Notes: a model not told the origin generated them from the sequence alone. Positions 48,821 through 60,454 are shown, counted from the first letter of the stretch. The stretch is 64,000 nt of DNA from an uncultured Ectothiorhodospiraceae bacterium (GCA_947259415.1 CAMYMI010000009.1:1-64000); one strand, 5' to 3'. Program-made: numbers and translations.

Positions 48821-51379
48821 CTACAGCCAGATCATGTGGCCGGTTTCGAAGCGGTGACTCAGCAGTCGATGGAACGGGTAGGTGCGTATCTTGTAGAACT
48901 GCAGTCCTGACAGGGGCGGTATCAGGTCGAGTTCGAACAGTGCCTCGCCCTTGTCATTGAACCCGGCCGCCTCGAATTGAACATAATTGCGTGCCCGGAA
49001 ATCCGTGTGCTCACTCTGGATGCCGATCACGCACTCGACAAGAACATCATCCGGCGTCAGTTCGCCCAGCTTGGCGGCCACCTTGATCATCAGGCTGTTG
49101 CCGGAAATGATCGAATCACCGGCGGCATCAACGCGCCGTAGTGCGACCTCGGGCCACGACCGGTTGACCTTCATTTTCCAGGCGGCGAGTTCACCTGCAC
49201 CCTTGTATCCCTCGGCTGCAAAGGCCTTGCTCTGGCGGCTGGCCGGGGCGTAGTAGTTACGTATGTAGTCCCGCACCATACGTTGTGCGTTAAAGAGCGG
49301 GATGCACGATTTCATCGACGCCTTGGACAACCTGACCCAGTCCTCGGAATACCCCTGGTTCTTGCGGTCGTAATACATGGGGATCACCTGGTTCTCCAGC
49401 AGGTCAAGCAGCTCGCTGACCTCCTCGTGGTTACGATAGGTGGGATCGAAATGCGGCGCATGCGGTGCGATGGCCCAGCCATTCTCGCCGTTGTAGCCTT
49501 CGTCCCACCAGCCATCCAGGACACTCAGGTTGATGACGCCGTTCATGCCGGCCTTCTGACCCGAGGTGCCACTGGCCTCCAGCGGATATTCCGGTGTATT
49601 CAGCCAGATATCGACGCCCGTAACCAGCTTCCGTGCCAGGGCCAGGTCGTAGCCCTCCAACAGGATGATTCGGCCGATAAAGTCGGGATGCATCGAAAAT
49701 TCATGTATCTTCCTGATCAGGTCCTGGCCAGGGTTGTCATTCGGGTGTGCCTTGCCGGCAAATATCAGGACCACCGGGCAGTCCGGGTTCTTCAGCAGGC
49801 GCTTGAGACGCTGCGGGTCGGAGAACAGGAGGGTGGCGCGTTTATAGGTCGCGAAGCGCCGCGCAAAGCCGACCGTCAGGGTGTCCGATTCACTGGCTGC
49901 CAGGTGTTTTGTCAGGTGCTCCATGAGTGCTTCGCTGCAGCCATTGCGCCGGTATTGAAGCAGTGCACGGCGCAGCACATTATCGTACAGCTCGGACTTC
50001 AGCGACTGGCGCAGACTCCAGTAGCTGTGGTCGGGGATCTCATCCACGTGTTTCCAGTAGTCCTCGTTAAGCAGTTCATCACGCCAGGCGCGTCCAAAGT
50101 TCATGTCATATAGGTTCGACCATTCTCGGGCGAGGAAGGTAGGCAGATGTACGCCGTTGGTGACATAGCCGATGGGGTTCTCCTCGTGCGGGACCTGTGG
50201 CCAGATATAGTGCTCCATCTGCGATGCAACGCCGCCGTGAATGCGGCTGACACCGTTATGGAAACGCGAGCCGCGCAGGGCCAGCGCCGTCTGGTTAAAA
50301 CTGCCGGTATTGCCAGGTGAGGCCCCCAGTTCCAGGAACTGCTGCATATCGACGCCCAGTTCCTTTATGTATTCCTTGAAGTAACCGCTGACCAGGCCAT
50401 GATCGAAGATGTCATGCCCGGCGGCTACCGGCGTATGCGTAGTGAATACCGTGCAGGCCGCCACTGCTTCCAGGGCGGTGGGGAAGTCATAGCCCTGTTG
50501 AACCAGTTCGCGGCAGCGCTCCAGAATCTGGAATGCCGAATGACCCTCGTTGATATGCCAGACAGTGGGCTTGATGCCCAGCTTCCTGAGTGCATGCACG
50601 CCACCGATGCCGAGCACAATCTCCTGCAATATACGGGTATTCTTGTCACCCCCGTATAACTGGTGGGTGATGATGCGGTCATGTTCCTGGTTTGTTTTCA
50701 GGTCACTGTCGAGCAGGTAGAGATTGATATGTCCGGCCTTTGCCTTCCAGACATGCAGAGAGACCGTGCGCTCCGGGAGTTCGACATCCACCACCAGCGG
50801 CTTGCCCTCGTCTTCCTCTACCCGGGTGAGCGGGAGCTGCTGAAAATCTGAGGGCGTATAGTGTGCCAGCTGGTTGCCGTGTTCATCGATGGTCTGGGTG
50901 AAGTATCCCTGCCGGTAGAGGATGCCAACCGCAACAAAGGGGATCCCGAGATCACTGGCGGCCTTGCAATGGTCGCCGGCAAGGATGCCGAGGCCGCCAG
51001 AGTAAATCGGCAGGCTTTCGTGAAAACCGAACTCTGCACAAAAGTAGGCAACCAGGTCGCTTTCGGGGTCCAGGTATTTCCGGATGAGCGGGTGGGTGCC
51101 CTGCTCATTGTAGGTGTCATATGCTGACAGGACACGATTGAAATCCTCCATGAACACACGGTCATTGGCAGCCTGTTCGAGTCGTGACTGTGAGATCCGT
51201 CTGAGGAAGGTCTTGGGATTGTGTCCGCATGTTCCCCAGAGTTCCTGATCAAGCCGGGTAAACAGCCGGCGTACCTGGCGGTCCCAGCTGTAGAGCAGAT
51301 CGCTGGCCAGTTCTTCCAAACGCTCGAGCGCCTCCGGAATACGGGGTTGAACTTCAAGGGTAAAGCGTGTGCCAGACAT
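48821..51379 (-). CDS. glgP: Alpha-glucan (glycogen) phosphorylase, short GT35 type
   Basis: The 852-residue enzyme belongs to the AlgP-like branch, with the N-terminal DUF3417 segment (LEELASDLLYSWDRQVRRLF). It keeps FCAEFGFHESLPIYSGGLGILAGDH, HINEGHSAF and the PLP site EASGTSGQKAGMNG with its Lys. It releases glucose-1-phosphate from glycogen ends. ATG 51379 is preferred to 51385 because AAGGAA on the minus strand is better spaced. A tRNA-Leu gene lies just upstream. Confidence 0.94.
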   Translation of the reverse strand: MSGTRFTLEVQPRIPEALERLEELASDLLYSWDRQVRRLFTRLDQELWGTCGHNPKTFLRRISQSRLEQAANDRVFMEDFNRVLSAYDTYNEQGTHPLIRKYLDPESDLVAYFCAEFGFHESLPIYSGGLGILAGDHCKAASDLGIPFVAVGILYRQGYFTQTIDEHGNQLAHYTPSDFQQLPLTRVEEDEGKPLVVDVELPERTVSLHVWKAKAGHINLYLLDSDLKTNQEHDRIITHQLYGGDKNTRILQEIVLGIGGVHALRKLGIKPTVWHINEGHSAFQILERCRELVQQGYDFPTALEAVAACTVFTTHTPVAAGHDIFDHGLVSGYFKEYIKELGVDMQQFLELGASPGNTGSFNQTALALRGSRFHNGVSRIHGGVASQMEHYIWPQVPHEENPIGYVTNGVHLPTFLAREWSNLYDMNFGRAWRDELLNEDYWKHVDEIPDHSYWSLRQSLKSELYDNVLRRALLQYRRNGCSEALMEHLTKHLAASESDTLTVGFARRFATYKRATLLFSDPQRLKRLLKNPDCPVVLIFAGKAHPNDNPGQDLIRKIHEFSMHPDFIGRIILLEGYDLALARKLVTGVDIWLNTPEYPLEASGTSGQKAGMNGVINLSVLDGWWDEGYNGENGWAIAPHAPHFDPTYRNHEEVSELLDLLENQVIPMYYDRKNQGYSEDWVRLSKASMKSCIPLFNAQRMVRDYIRNYYAPASRQSKAFAAEGYKGAGELAAWKMKVNRSWPEVALRRVDAAGDSIISGNSLMIKVAAKLGELTPDDVLVECVIGIQSEHTDFRARNYVQFEAAGFNDKGEALFELDLIPPLSGLQFYKIRTYPFHRLLSHRFETGHMIWL

Positions 51380-51484
51380 ATGCATTCCTTGGTTAAGTTG
51401 GTCAAAGCCGTGTTTACAGTAACACGCACCGGAGTCAGTAACGCAGCTTGCGGACCCGATCGTCTGCTACCGGTCGTTCAATTA

Positions 51485-51570
51485 TGGTGCCGAGGGCGAG
51501 AGTCGAACTCGCACGACCAATGGCCACCTGATTTTGAGTCAGGCGCGTCTACCAGTTCCGCCACCCCGGC
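51485..51570 (-). tRNA. tRNA-Leu (anticodon CAA)
   Basis: An 86-base class II cloverleaf on the minus strand: acceptor GCCGGGG/CCTCGGC, D-arm GGCGGAACTGGTAGACGC, anticodon stem CCTGA/TCAGG with loop CTCAAAA, a long variable arm, T-arm with TTCGACT, discriminator A and encoded CCA. It reads TTG codons. Confidence 0.95.
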
Positions 51571-51646
51571 AGGGAGGGGATAGTATAAGCAAACACCACG
51601 TACGGGAAAACTATACTCTGCATGCCCTGTGCTACCATGCCGCGCC

Positions 51647-53810
<2,164 letters not shown>

Positions 53811-53822
53811 TAGCCGGCTGCT

Positions 53823-53864
53823 GGCCAGGCCCGGATCTGCAACCGGCCCTGGCCTTCCACTTTT
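53823..53864 (+). terminator. Intrinsic terminator between tgt and yajC
   Basis: GGCCAGGCCCGG (53823-53834) pairs with CCGGCCCTGGCC (53843-53854) with one mismatch pair around an 8-base loop, followed by TTCCACTTTT. It separates the queuosine genes from the Sec genes, so yajC probably has its own promoter or relies on read-through. Confidence 0.8.
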
Positions 53865-53894
53865 AAAGATACACACGGGAGTGAGAGCACAGTC

Positions 53895-54224
53895 ATGAGT
53901 TTCTTTATCTCTGATGCATGGGCGCAGGCGGCGCCACAGGGTCAGGCAGACCCGCTGATCAGCTTTCTGCCACTGATTTTCATCTTTGTGGTGTTCTATT
54001 TCCTGCTGATACGCCCGCAGAGCAAGAAGGCCAAGGAACACAAAAAGATGGTTGAGGCGCTTGCCAAGGGCGATGAAGTGGTAACCAATGGCGGCCTGCT
54101 CGGCAAGATCAGCAAGGTGGGCGACAATTTCGTGGAGCTGGAGGTTGCCGAGGGTACCCGGGTAATGATTCAGCGCCAGGCCGTTGCCAATCTGATGCCC
54201 AAGGGGACTGTCAAGGAATCCTAG
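53895..54224 (+). CDS. yajC: Preprotein translocase accessory subunit YajC
   Basis: The 109-residue protein has one transmembrane helix (about 22-41, LISFLPLIFIFVVFYFLLIRP) followed by the YajC motif RPQSKKAKEHKKMVEALAKGDEVVTNGGLLGKI. It associates with SecDF-YidC at the inner membrane. secD follows after 27 bases. Confidence 0.96.
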   Translation: MSFFISDAWAQAAPQGQADPLISFLPLIFIFVVFYFLLIRPQSKKAKEHKKMVEALAKGDEVVTNGGLLGKISKVGDNFVELEVAEGTRVMIQRQAVANLMPKGTVKES

Positions 54225-54251
54225 TTTTCCTGCCAACAAGGAATTCAATGC

Positions 54252-56111
54252 ATGATTAACAAGACTCCCCTGTGGAAGAACCTGCTGATCATCGCCGTGC
54301 TGCTGGTCGGAATGCTGTATGCCTTGCCGAACATCTATGGCGAGGACCCGGCTCTGCAGATCACCGATGCGCGTGCCGGCACGGTGGAGGCCAGTCTGAA
54401 AGACACTGTCGTGCGGGTGCTCGATGAAGCGGGTATTACCTACAAGAGCATTGAGGCGAGCGACCGGCAACTGCTGGTGCGCTTTCCGGATACCGAGATA
54501 CAGCTCAAGGCCGTCGATTTCGTCAAGGCCGGCCTGGGTTCCCGCTTTGTCGTGGCCCTCAACCTGGCGCCCGCGACGCCGGACTGGCTGCAGGCGGTCA
54601 ATGCCCTGCCGATGTACCTGGGACTGGACCTGCGCGGCGGTGTGCACTTCCTTATGGAAGTAGATATGGATGCCGCTGTAGCACAGGCCATCGAGCGTTA
54701 TGCCGGTGATTTTCGCACCTTGCTGCGCGAGGCGAAGATTCGCTACGCCATGATCCGGGCCGGGCAGGAAGATGTGCAGATCGTGTTTGGCGATGCTGAA
54801 GCACGTACTGCTGCCGATAATTTGATAGGCGAGGAGTTCCCGGACCTGGAACGCGGGATGCAGGACACCGATCAGGAACGCCCGGCTATCCTCATCAAGC
54901 CCGGTGAGCGTGAAATCCAGGAGATCCGCAAGTTCGCCCTGCAGCAGAATATCCTGACGCTGCGCAACCGCGTCAACGAACTGGGCGTGGCGGAGCCTGT
55001 GATCCAGCAGCAGGGCAGCAAGCGTGTGGTCGTGCAGCTGCCAGGCATTCAGGACACCGCACGTGCCAAGCGCATACTGGGGGCTACGGCAACACTCGAG
55101 TATCGTGCGGTCGACATTGAGCATGACATCGAGCGCGCGTTGGCTGGCAAGGTCCCCGCGGGCTCCCGGCTGTACTACGAACGTAATGGCAATCCGGTCC
55201 TGCTGAAGAAGCGGGTGATTGTCACCGGCGACCAGATCATAAACGCCCGGTCAGGCTTTGACCAGAACTCCGGTTCACCAAACGTAACGGTCATGCTTGA
55301 TGGCAAGGGTGCGCGCAAGATGCTCGCCTTTACCAAGGAGAGCGTGGGCAAGCCCATGGCAGTGGTGTTCATCGAGAACAAGACGGAAACGAAAATCGTC
55401 GACGGTGAGCCGGTTCGCACCACCAGGAAGGTGGAGGAGGTGGTTAGTGTCGCTACCATCCGTGACGTGTTCAGCAAGCGCTTCCAGACCACCGGGCTGG
55501 ACAGCCCGCAGGAGGCGCGGGAACTGGCCCTGGTGCTGCGCTCCGGCGCATTGGCGGCCCCGATCGAGATTATCGAGGAACGCACAGTCGGTCCCAGCCT
55601 CGGCAGGGAGAATATTGACCAGGGTTTCAAGTCGGTGGTCATCGGCTTCTGTGCGGTACTGGTTTTCATGGCGCTTTACTACCGGGTGTTTGGCCTGGTC
55701 GCGGACCTCGCCCTGGCCCTGAACCTGGTGCTGATTGTGGCCATCCTGTCAATGCTGCAGGCCACCCTGACACTTCCCGGTATTGCCGGTATCGTCCTGA
55801 CGGTCGGTATGGCAGTTGACGCCAACGTACTGATCTTCGAGCGTATTCGCGAGGAATTGCGTAACGGTAACAGCCCGCAGGCCAGTATCGCGTCAGGCTA
55901 TGAAAAGGCCTTCTCGACCATTGCCGATGCCAATGTCACCACCCTGATCGCGGCCGTGGTGTTGTTGAGCTTTGGCACCGGGCCCATCAAGGGATTCGCG
56001 GTCACGCTGTCGATCGGCATTCTGTCTTCCATGTTCACCGCCATCTTGGGCACCCGGGCGGTGATTAACCTGATCTACGGCGGCCGGCGTGTCGCCAAAC
56101 TGATGATCTGA
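54252..56111 (+). CDS. secD: Protein translocase subunit SecD
   Basis: The 619-residue protein has TM1 (about 8-24), the P1 domain start GLDLRGGVHFLMEVD, and later LRNRVNELGVAEPVIQQQG and VQLPGIQDTARAK. A C-terminal five-helix RND-like block follows, with LTVGMAVDANVLIFERIREE. SecD and SecF use the proton gradient to pull proteins through SecYEG. It is followed by secF after 24 bases. Confidence 0.97.
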   Translation: MINKTPLWKNLLIIAVLLVGMLYALPNIYGEDPALQITDARAGTVEASLKDTVVRVLDEAGITYKSIEASDRQLLVRFPDTEIQLKAVDFVKAGLGSRFVVALNLAPATPDWLQAVNALPMYLGLDLRGGVHFLMEVDMDAAVAQAIERYAGDFRTLLREAKIRYAMIRAGQEDVQIVFGDAEARTAADNLIGEEFPDLERGMQDTDQERPAILIKPGEREIQEIRKFALQQNILTLRNRVNELGVAEPVIQQQGSKRVVVQLPGIQDTARAKRILGATATLEYRAVDIEHDIERALAGKVPAGSRLYYERNGNPVLLKKRVIVTGDQIINARSGFDQNSGSPNVTVMLDGKGARKMLAFTKESVGKPMAVVFIENKTETKIVDGEPVRTTRKVEEVVSVATIRDVFSKRFQTTGLDSPQEARELALVLRSGALAAPIEIIEERTVGPSLGRENIDQGFKSVVIGFCAVLVFMALYYRVFGLVADLALALNLVLIVAILSMLQATLTLPGIAGIVLTVGMAVDANVLIFERIREELRNGNSPQASIASGYEKAFSTIADANVTTLIAAVVLLSFGTGPIKGFAVTLSIGILSSMFTAILGTRAVINLIYGGRRVAKLMI

Positions 56112-56135
56112 GCCTCAATCTAGAAGGTCCCGCTG

Positions 56136-57074
56136 ATGGATATACTCAAGCACAACCTGGCAATCGACTTCATGGGCAAGCGGCGCTATGCCGCGATCCT
56201 CTCCGGCCTGCTGGTCATTTTGGCCATCGGCGCCATGGTGACGCGTGGTTTCAATTTCGGCATCGACTTCACCGGCGGGACCCTGATCGAGGTCGGTTAT
56301 CCGCAAGCCGTTGACCTGGGGGAGGTACGTTCCGTACTGCTCGATGGCGGTTATGCCGATGCCCAGGCACAGCATTTTGGTACCTCACGGGATGTACTGG
56401 TGAGGATGGCACCCCGCGAGGGCGTGGCAAACGCACGACTCAGCGAAGAGGTCCTCGGCGCCCTGCGCAAGGGTGACCCCGGTGTCGAGATGCGGCGCGT
56501 GGAGTTCGTGGGCCCGCAGGTGGGTGAGGAACTCACCGAGCAGGGCGGTCTCGCCATGATTTACGCCCTTTTCGGGATACTGATCTACATCGTGGTGCGC
56601 TTCAACTTCCGGTTTGCCCCGGGTGCCGTTATTGCCCTGATTCATGATGTGCTGATCGTTATGGGCATCTTTTCGGTCTGGCAGTTCGAGTTTGACCTGA
56701 CCGTGCTGGCGGCACTGCTCGCGGTCATCGGTTACTCGCTGAACGACACTATCGTAGTGTTCGACCGGATCCGTGAAAATTTCCGCAAAATGCGCAAGGG
56801 CACACCGCAGGAGATTATCAATACCTCGATCAACCAGACACTGTCACGCACTATGATGACCTCCCTGACCACCCTGCTTGTGCTGGTGGCGCTGTTTATT
56901 TTTGGCGGCGAGGTCATCCATTCGTTCTCGATTGCCCTCATCCTCGGCGTGCTGGTCGGCACCTACTCATCGATCTATGTCGCCAGTCCCACGGCCCTGG
57001 TACTCGGAATCAGCAAGGCAGACCTCATGCCGGTCAAGAAGGAAGGCGCCGGGCGGGAAGAGATTGCTCCCTGA
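56136..57074 (+). CDS. secF: Protein translocase subunit SecF
   Basis: The 312-residue protein has TM1 (about 18-36), FNFGIDFTGGTLIEV, a periplasmic domain, and the five-helix block with IGYSLNDTIVVFDRIREN. It partners SecD. The C-terminus is short and basic. It ends the yajC-secD-secF unit. Confidence 0.97.
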   Translation: MDILKHNLAIDFMGKRRYAAILSGLLVILAIGAMVTRGFNFGIDFTGGTLIEVGYPQAVDLGEVRSVLLDGGYADAQAQHFGTSRDVLVRMAPREGVANARLSEEVLGALRKGDPGVEMRRVEFVGPQVGEELTEQGGLAMIYALFGILIYIVVRFNFRFAPGAVIALIHDVLIVMGIFSVWQFEFDLTVLAALLAVIGYSLNDTIVVFDRIRENFRKMRKGTPQEIINTSINQTLSRTMMTSLTTLLVLVALFIFGGEVIHSFSIALILGVLVGTYSSIYVASPTALVLGISKADLMPVKKEGAGREEIAP

Positions 57075-57099
57075 ATGACTGGCGCGGGGCGCGCCGGCC

Positions 57100-57309
57100 T
57101 CAGGCCTCTCGGCTCACCTGCGGGAGCCGCGGGAAGGGGATGATGCAGGCTGTGGGCCGGTGTGCCTTAGTGGCCCGGTGGACGCCGAGGATGTCCATTG
57201 CGCCCGTCTGACTGGTGCTGCAGGCCTCGTGGGTGAACTCGCGCATTCCATCCAGCACATCGCGCATGATCAGTTCCAGGGCACAACCGTTGATTCGTCT
57301 GTCTTTCAT
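57100..57309 (-). CDS. Hypothetical small protein
   Basis: An open frame of 69 residues starts at ATG 57309 (TTG 57321 is also possible). It has GC-rich third positions and a helical, charged start MKDRRINGCALELIMRDVLDG. I see no family and no ribosome site. Position downstream of secF on the opposite strand gives no hint. It may be a chance frame. Confidence 0.3.
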   Translation of the reverse strand: MKDRRINGCALELIMRDVLDGMREFTHEACSTSQTGAMDILGVHRATKAHRPTACIIPFPRLPQVSREA

Positions 57310-57497
57310 GCGCTTATACAATTAAGTTAAGTCTATTTATTATCACCATGGTGCTGTCCCCGCGCCGGGCATGGCTGTCTGCCACGCTACCTTGGGATCG
57401 GCGCAACGCGGTCAAACTTGAACCCCCTGGAACCCCTGTCAGGAGTGGCTGGCACACAGCTGCCATCAGGCCTGCCGGGACCGTAACGGCAGCGGAT
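57310..57497. other. Intergenic region between a hypothetical frame and suhB
   Basis: No gene or clear signal is recognised. A short AT-rich segment lies at 57318-57345. Confidence 0.4.
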
Positions 57498-58298
57498 TCA
57501 GGCCTTGGCCAGTGACTCGGTGACGTGGGGCCGGATGGCCTTGAGAATAACGGGAAACAGCTTGGGCGTAGCCGCGACGATATTGCCGTGTTGCAGGTGG
57601 TCGTGCCCGCCGACGAGATCACCGGACAATCCGCCGGCCTCCTGGATCAACAGCACCCCGGCCGCCATGTCCCAGATGTTGAGACCGATTTCCCAGAAGC
57701 CGTCCAGGCGTCCGGCGGCGACATAGGCGAGATCAAGTGCGGCCGAGCCGGCCCGGCGGATCCCGGCCGCCTGCGGAAACAGTGCCCGAAACATCTCGAG
57801 ATAGGCATCCAGGTGTTGCTGGCTCTTGAACGGAAAACCGGTGCCCAGCAGGGCTCCATCCAGGTGGCGGCGTGCCGTTACCCGGATACGATGGTCGTTC
57901 AGGAGCGCCCCGGAACCGCGGCTGGCGGTGAACAATTCCTGTCTGAGCGGATCATAGATAACGGCTTGTTCCAGGCGTCCCCTGTGGCGCAGGGCAATCG
58001 AGACCGCGAAGTGCGGGAAGCCGTGCAGGAAGTTTGTAGTGCCGTCCAGCGGATCGATGATCCACTGGTACTCGTCGCCCTGACGGAGACCGCTCTCCTC
58101 GGCGAGGATGCCGTGATCCGGATAGGCCTTGCGCAAGGTATAAATGATTTCCTGTTCGGCCTGGCGGTCGACCTCGCTGACGAAGTCATTGTGTTCCTTG
58201 GATTGTACCGTGAGGCGGTCGAGCCGGTCGAAATGACGGACGATAATATTACCTGCACCGCGGGCGGCACGAACCGCTATATTCAGCATGGGATGCAT
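57498..58298 (-). CDS. suhB: Inositol-1-monophosphatase family protein SuhB
   Basis: The 266-residue protein matches SuhB: MLNIAVRAARGAGNIIVRHFDR at the start, metal sites ILAEESG and WIIDPLDGTTNFLHGFPHFAVS, and late GFWEIGLNIWDMAAGVLLIQEAGG. It hydrolyses inositol monophosphates and in E. coli also helps rRNA transcription. It is a single gene on the minus strand. Confidence 0.95.
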   Translation of the reverse strand: MHPMLNIAVRAARGAGNIIVRHFDRLDRLTVQSKEHNDFVSEVDRQAEQEIIYTLRKAYPDHGILAEESGLRQGDEYQWIIDPLDGTTNFLHGFPHFAVSIALRHRGRLEQAVIYDPLRQELFTASRGSGALLNDHRIRVTARRHLDGALLGTGFPFKSQQHLDAYLEMFRALFPQAAGIRRAGSAALDLAYVAAGRLDGFWEIGLNIWDMAAGVLLIQEAGGLSGDLVGGHDHLQHGNIVAATPKLFPVILKAIRPHVTESLAKA

Positions 58299-58404
58299 GG
58301 TGTAGTGGCCTGATGAAGTCGGGTTGATGAAGGAGGGCCGCAGAGAATAGCAGAGATGCTATCTGGGCGGAATGTTCCGTCCTGTAACAGCGTCCCGTCA
58401 GCGG

Positions 58405-58773
58405 CTAGTCGCGTTGTTTCTGCCTGCGGTATTTCTCGCGCAGCTGATTGCGTTCCTTTGGTGACATCTTTTCATACTGCCTGTGTTTCTGCTTGACCGT
58501 GTCGCGTTGTCCGGGACTCAGCTCGAGATAGCGCCGTGCACCACGACGCAGCTTTTCCTGTTCCCGCGACGAATAACCGGACCAGCCGCGGCGGTGTTTT
58601 TTCAGTAATTCCTGTTCCTGCCCGCTCAATGCGCCCCACGGGATGCCGTCCTTGCCGGCCAGCATTTGTGCCGGGCTGTAGCCCTGGCCGGGAGACAGGG
58701 CTACAGCGGTTGCTGACGCCGTTGCCAGCACCGTGAACAGCAGGACAGCAAGCGGGTGATAGCGTCTCTTCAT
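58405..58773 (-). CDS. Secreted DUF3106-like protein
   Basis: The 122-residue protein has a signal peptide (about 1-25). Helical repeats of the DUF3106 kind follow: WGALSGQEQELLKKHRRGWSGYSSREQEKL, then LSPGQRDTVKQKHRQYEKMSPKERNQ. The domain is predicted periplasmic and basic. It is the last gene of a sigma/anti-sigma operon, starting 3 bases after the anti-sigma stop. Related proteins often accompany ECF sigma genes; the function is unknown. Confidence 0.8.
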   Translation of the reverse strand: MKRRYHPLAVLLFTVLATASATAVALSPGQGYSPAQMLAGKDGIPWGALSGQEQELLKKHRRGWSGYSSREQEKLRRGARRYLELSPGQRDTVKQKHRQYEKMSPKERNQLREKYRRQKQRD

Positions 58774-58776
58774 GGC

Positions 58777-59247
58777 TCAGGTGCTATTGGCGTTCTCGTC
58801 TTCGCGTGGTGCGTCATCACCGTTCTGGCCGGCCAGCCAGAGATAGAAATCCAGTTCTTCATAGAGGTCCGGTACCGCCTCGTTGCTCTGGGCGGTCATC
58901 TGGGGTGTTTCGCTGTCCTGATACTGGATAGTCCACAAGCCGACTGTCACCGCGATCAGCAGCAGTGCAGCGGTTGCAAGCAATTGGTGATTTCTGAAAC
59001 GCGGCCGTTTGGCGGAAGCCAGTGACTGCTGCCGCCGCTGTCGCAGCTGGTTCGCTATACTGGCGGGCTCCAGTTCCGGCCCCAGTGCCATGGGTCCCAG
59101 TTGTTTCCAGCCGTCCAGATAGGCCCGGCATTGCGGGCAGGCCTCGATATGCCGTTCCAGCTGTGATCTTTCCTCTGTGCCCGCATCCAGCAGGCCGGCG
59201 CGCAGACGGTCCAGTAAGGCCGTGTCAGGATGTGTCTGATTATGCAT
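58777..59247 (-). CDS. Anti-sigma factor with zinc finger
   Basis: The 156-residue protein has a zf-HC2-type site (HIEACPQCRAYL, His-x3-Cys-x2-Cys, about 33-40). A linker, a transmembrane helix (about 89-107) and an acidic periplasmic tail follow. This is the plan of a membrane anti-sigma that holds the ECF sigma encoded just before it (8-base overlap). Confidence 0.82.
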   Translation of the reverse strand: MHNQTHPDTALLDRLRAGLLDAGTEERSQLERHIEACPQCRAYLDGWKQLGPMALGPELEPASIANQLRQRRQQSLASAKRPRFRNHQLLATAALLLIAVTVGLWTIQYQDSETPQMTAQSNEAVPDLYEELDFYLWLAGQNGDDAPREDENANST

Positions 59248-59902
59248 GATCCCACACCTCCGCTAGTTGCTTGCGTAGTTCCCGCATGGCACGGAAATGG
59301 TGCTGCTTTACGCTGTTTTCCGAACACCCCAGTGTCCGGGATGTTTCCCTGATAGTCATACCACGCCACTCCCTGAGAATAAAGACCTGGCGCTGGCGTT
59401 CCGACAGCGCCTGCAGGGCCGCCTCGACCTTGTGACGCAACTCCGTGGTGACAGCCTCGACCTCGGGTGCGGTAATTCCGTCAGTCCGTTCTGCTGACGG
59501 GATTTCGTATTCATCCATGGCATGGCGCTCATCCTGGTCCTTGCGAAACAGGCCGGTCAGGGAGATCAGCTTGTGCTTGCCCTGTTCCAGCATGCGCTTG
59601 CGTCTGACGTCATTGATGCGGCTGTTCAGGATGGTCCGAAACAACGCAGGCCATTCCCCGGCAGGCTTGTCACGGTAATACTCAATCAGGCGCAGCATGC
59701 TTTCCTGCACCACGTCCATTGCCGTCTCGCGGTTCCACAAGGCTGCATAGGCCACATAGAAGGCGTTTTCTTCGGCTTTCGCGAAGAATTCTTCCAGTGC
59801 CTGTTTGTTGTGGTCGTTGTCCTGCACAGCGAGGCCGGTTCCTGAGTTGGCATCCCGTATATCAAAGACTGCTGCGGTCAGCGAGCTGTCACCGCTGTTC
59901 AT
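59240..59902 (-). CDS. ECF-like RNA polymerase sigma-70 factor
   Basis: From ATG 59902 the product has 220 residues. It has region 2 (AFYVAYAALWNRETAMDVVQESMLRLIEYY), the conserved WPALFRTILNSRINDVRRK, an acidic linker, and region 4 (LSERQRQVFILREWRGMTIRETSRTLGCSENSVKQHHFRAM). The start is uncertain; a GTG near 59829 (VQDND) would remove a non-conserved 25-residue N-terminus. An in-frame extension to 60415 overlaps the His-rich gene and is rejected. With the anti-sigma and DUF3106 genes it forms a three-gene operon. Confidence 0.88.
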   Translation of the reverse strand: MNSGDSSLTAAVFDIRDANSGTGLAVQDNDHNKQALEEFFAKAEENAFYVAYAALWNRETAMDVVQESMLRLIEYYRDKPAGEWPALFRTILNSRINDVRRKRMLEQGKHKLISLTGLFRKDQDERHAMDEYEIPSAERTDGITAPEVEAVTTELRHKVEAALQALSERQRQVFILREWRGMTIRETSRTLGCSENSVKQHHFRAMRELRKQLAEVWDHA

Positions 59903-59993
59903 GGTTGCAGCCGGGAACAGCCCCGCCCGCAGAGGCTGCCAACCTGACAGATGATACCTGTCATCACGGTGGTCCAGTATACAGAATACCGGC

Positions 59994-60449
59994 CTATGAA
60001 TTACTGCGCTTGCGGCCATCGCGCCTGTCCTTATCCCTGTGAACACGATCGTTGTAATCCCTGTCTCGCCTGTGACCGTCATGTTTCCCGTGGTGCCTGT
60101 TGCCATCATGCCTCCTGTGACCGTCATCACCGTGGTCGCGGTGGCGTTTGTGCCCGTGACGTTTGCCCGGGTGGCCATGGCCGTCGTGGTGACGGTGGCC
60201 GTGTTTCTTGTAGTGCCCGTAATGATGGCCATGGTCGTGCCTGCGGTGGTGTCCTTTATGATGACGGTGCTTGTAGAACGGGTAGTAGTGATCATGGCCA
60301 TGGCGGTAACCCAGGCCGTAAGTACCTGAGTGGCCACTGTTTCCATAGTAGATCGAGAAATGGTCATCACCGGCCCGGGCGGTCTGGGACAGGCCGAGGA
60401 ACAGGCCCGCGACAAGCAGGACAGGAAGGATCGTGGTTCTGGTTTTCAT
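59994..60449 (-). CDS. Secreted histidine-rich protein
   Basis: The 151-residue product has a signal peptide (about 1-26, ILPVLLVAGLFLGLSQTARA). A mature part extremely rich in His, Arg, Lys, Gly and Asp follows (HKGHHRRHDHGHHYGHY, HRHHDGHGHPG). Such proteins can bind Ni, Zn or Cu in the periplasm, but the Arg/Lys content also suits binding to anionic polymers. GGAG precedes ATG 60449. It lies just upstream of the ECF operon on the same strand and may belong to its regulon. No family is recognised. Confidence 0.7.
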   Translation of the reverse strand: MKTRTTILPVLLVAGLFLGLSQTARAGDDHFSIYYGNSGHSGTYGLGYRHGHDHYYPFYKHRHHKGHHRRHDHGHHYGHYKKHGHRHHDGHGHPGKRHGHKRHRDHGDDGHRRHDGNRHHGKHDGHRRDRDYNDRVHRDKDRRDGRKRSNS

Positions 60450-60454
60450 GGTTC

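Noticed and set aside
59903-60415. N-terminal extension of the ECF sigma frame
   Set aside because: The extension is Thr/Met/Gly repeats out of frame with the His-rich gene on the same strand, and adds nothing conserved.
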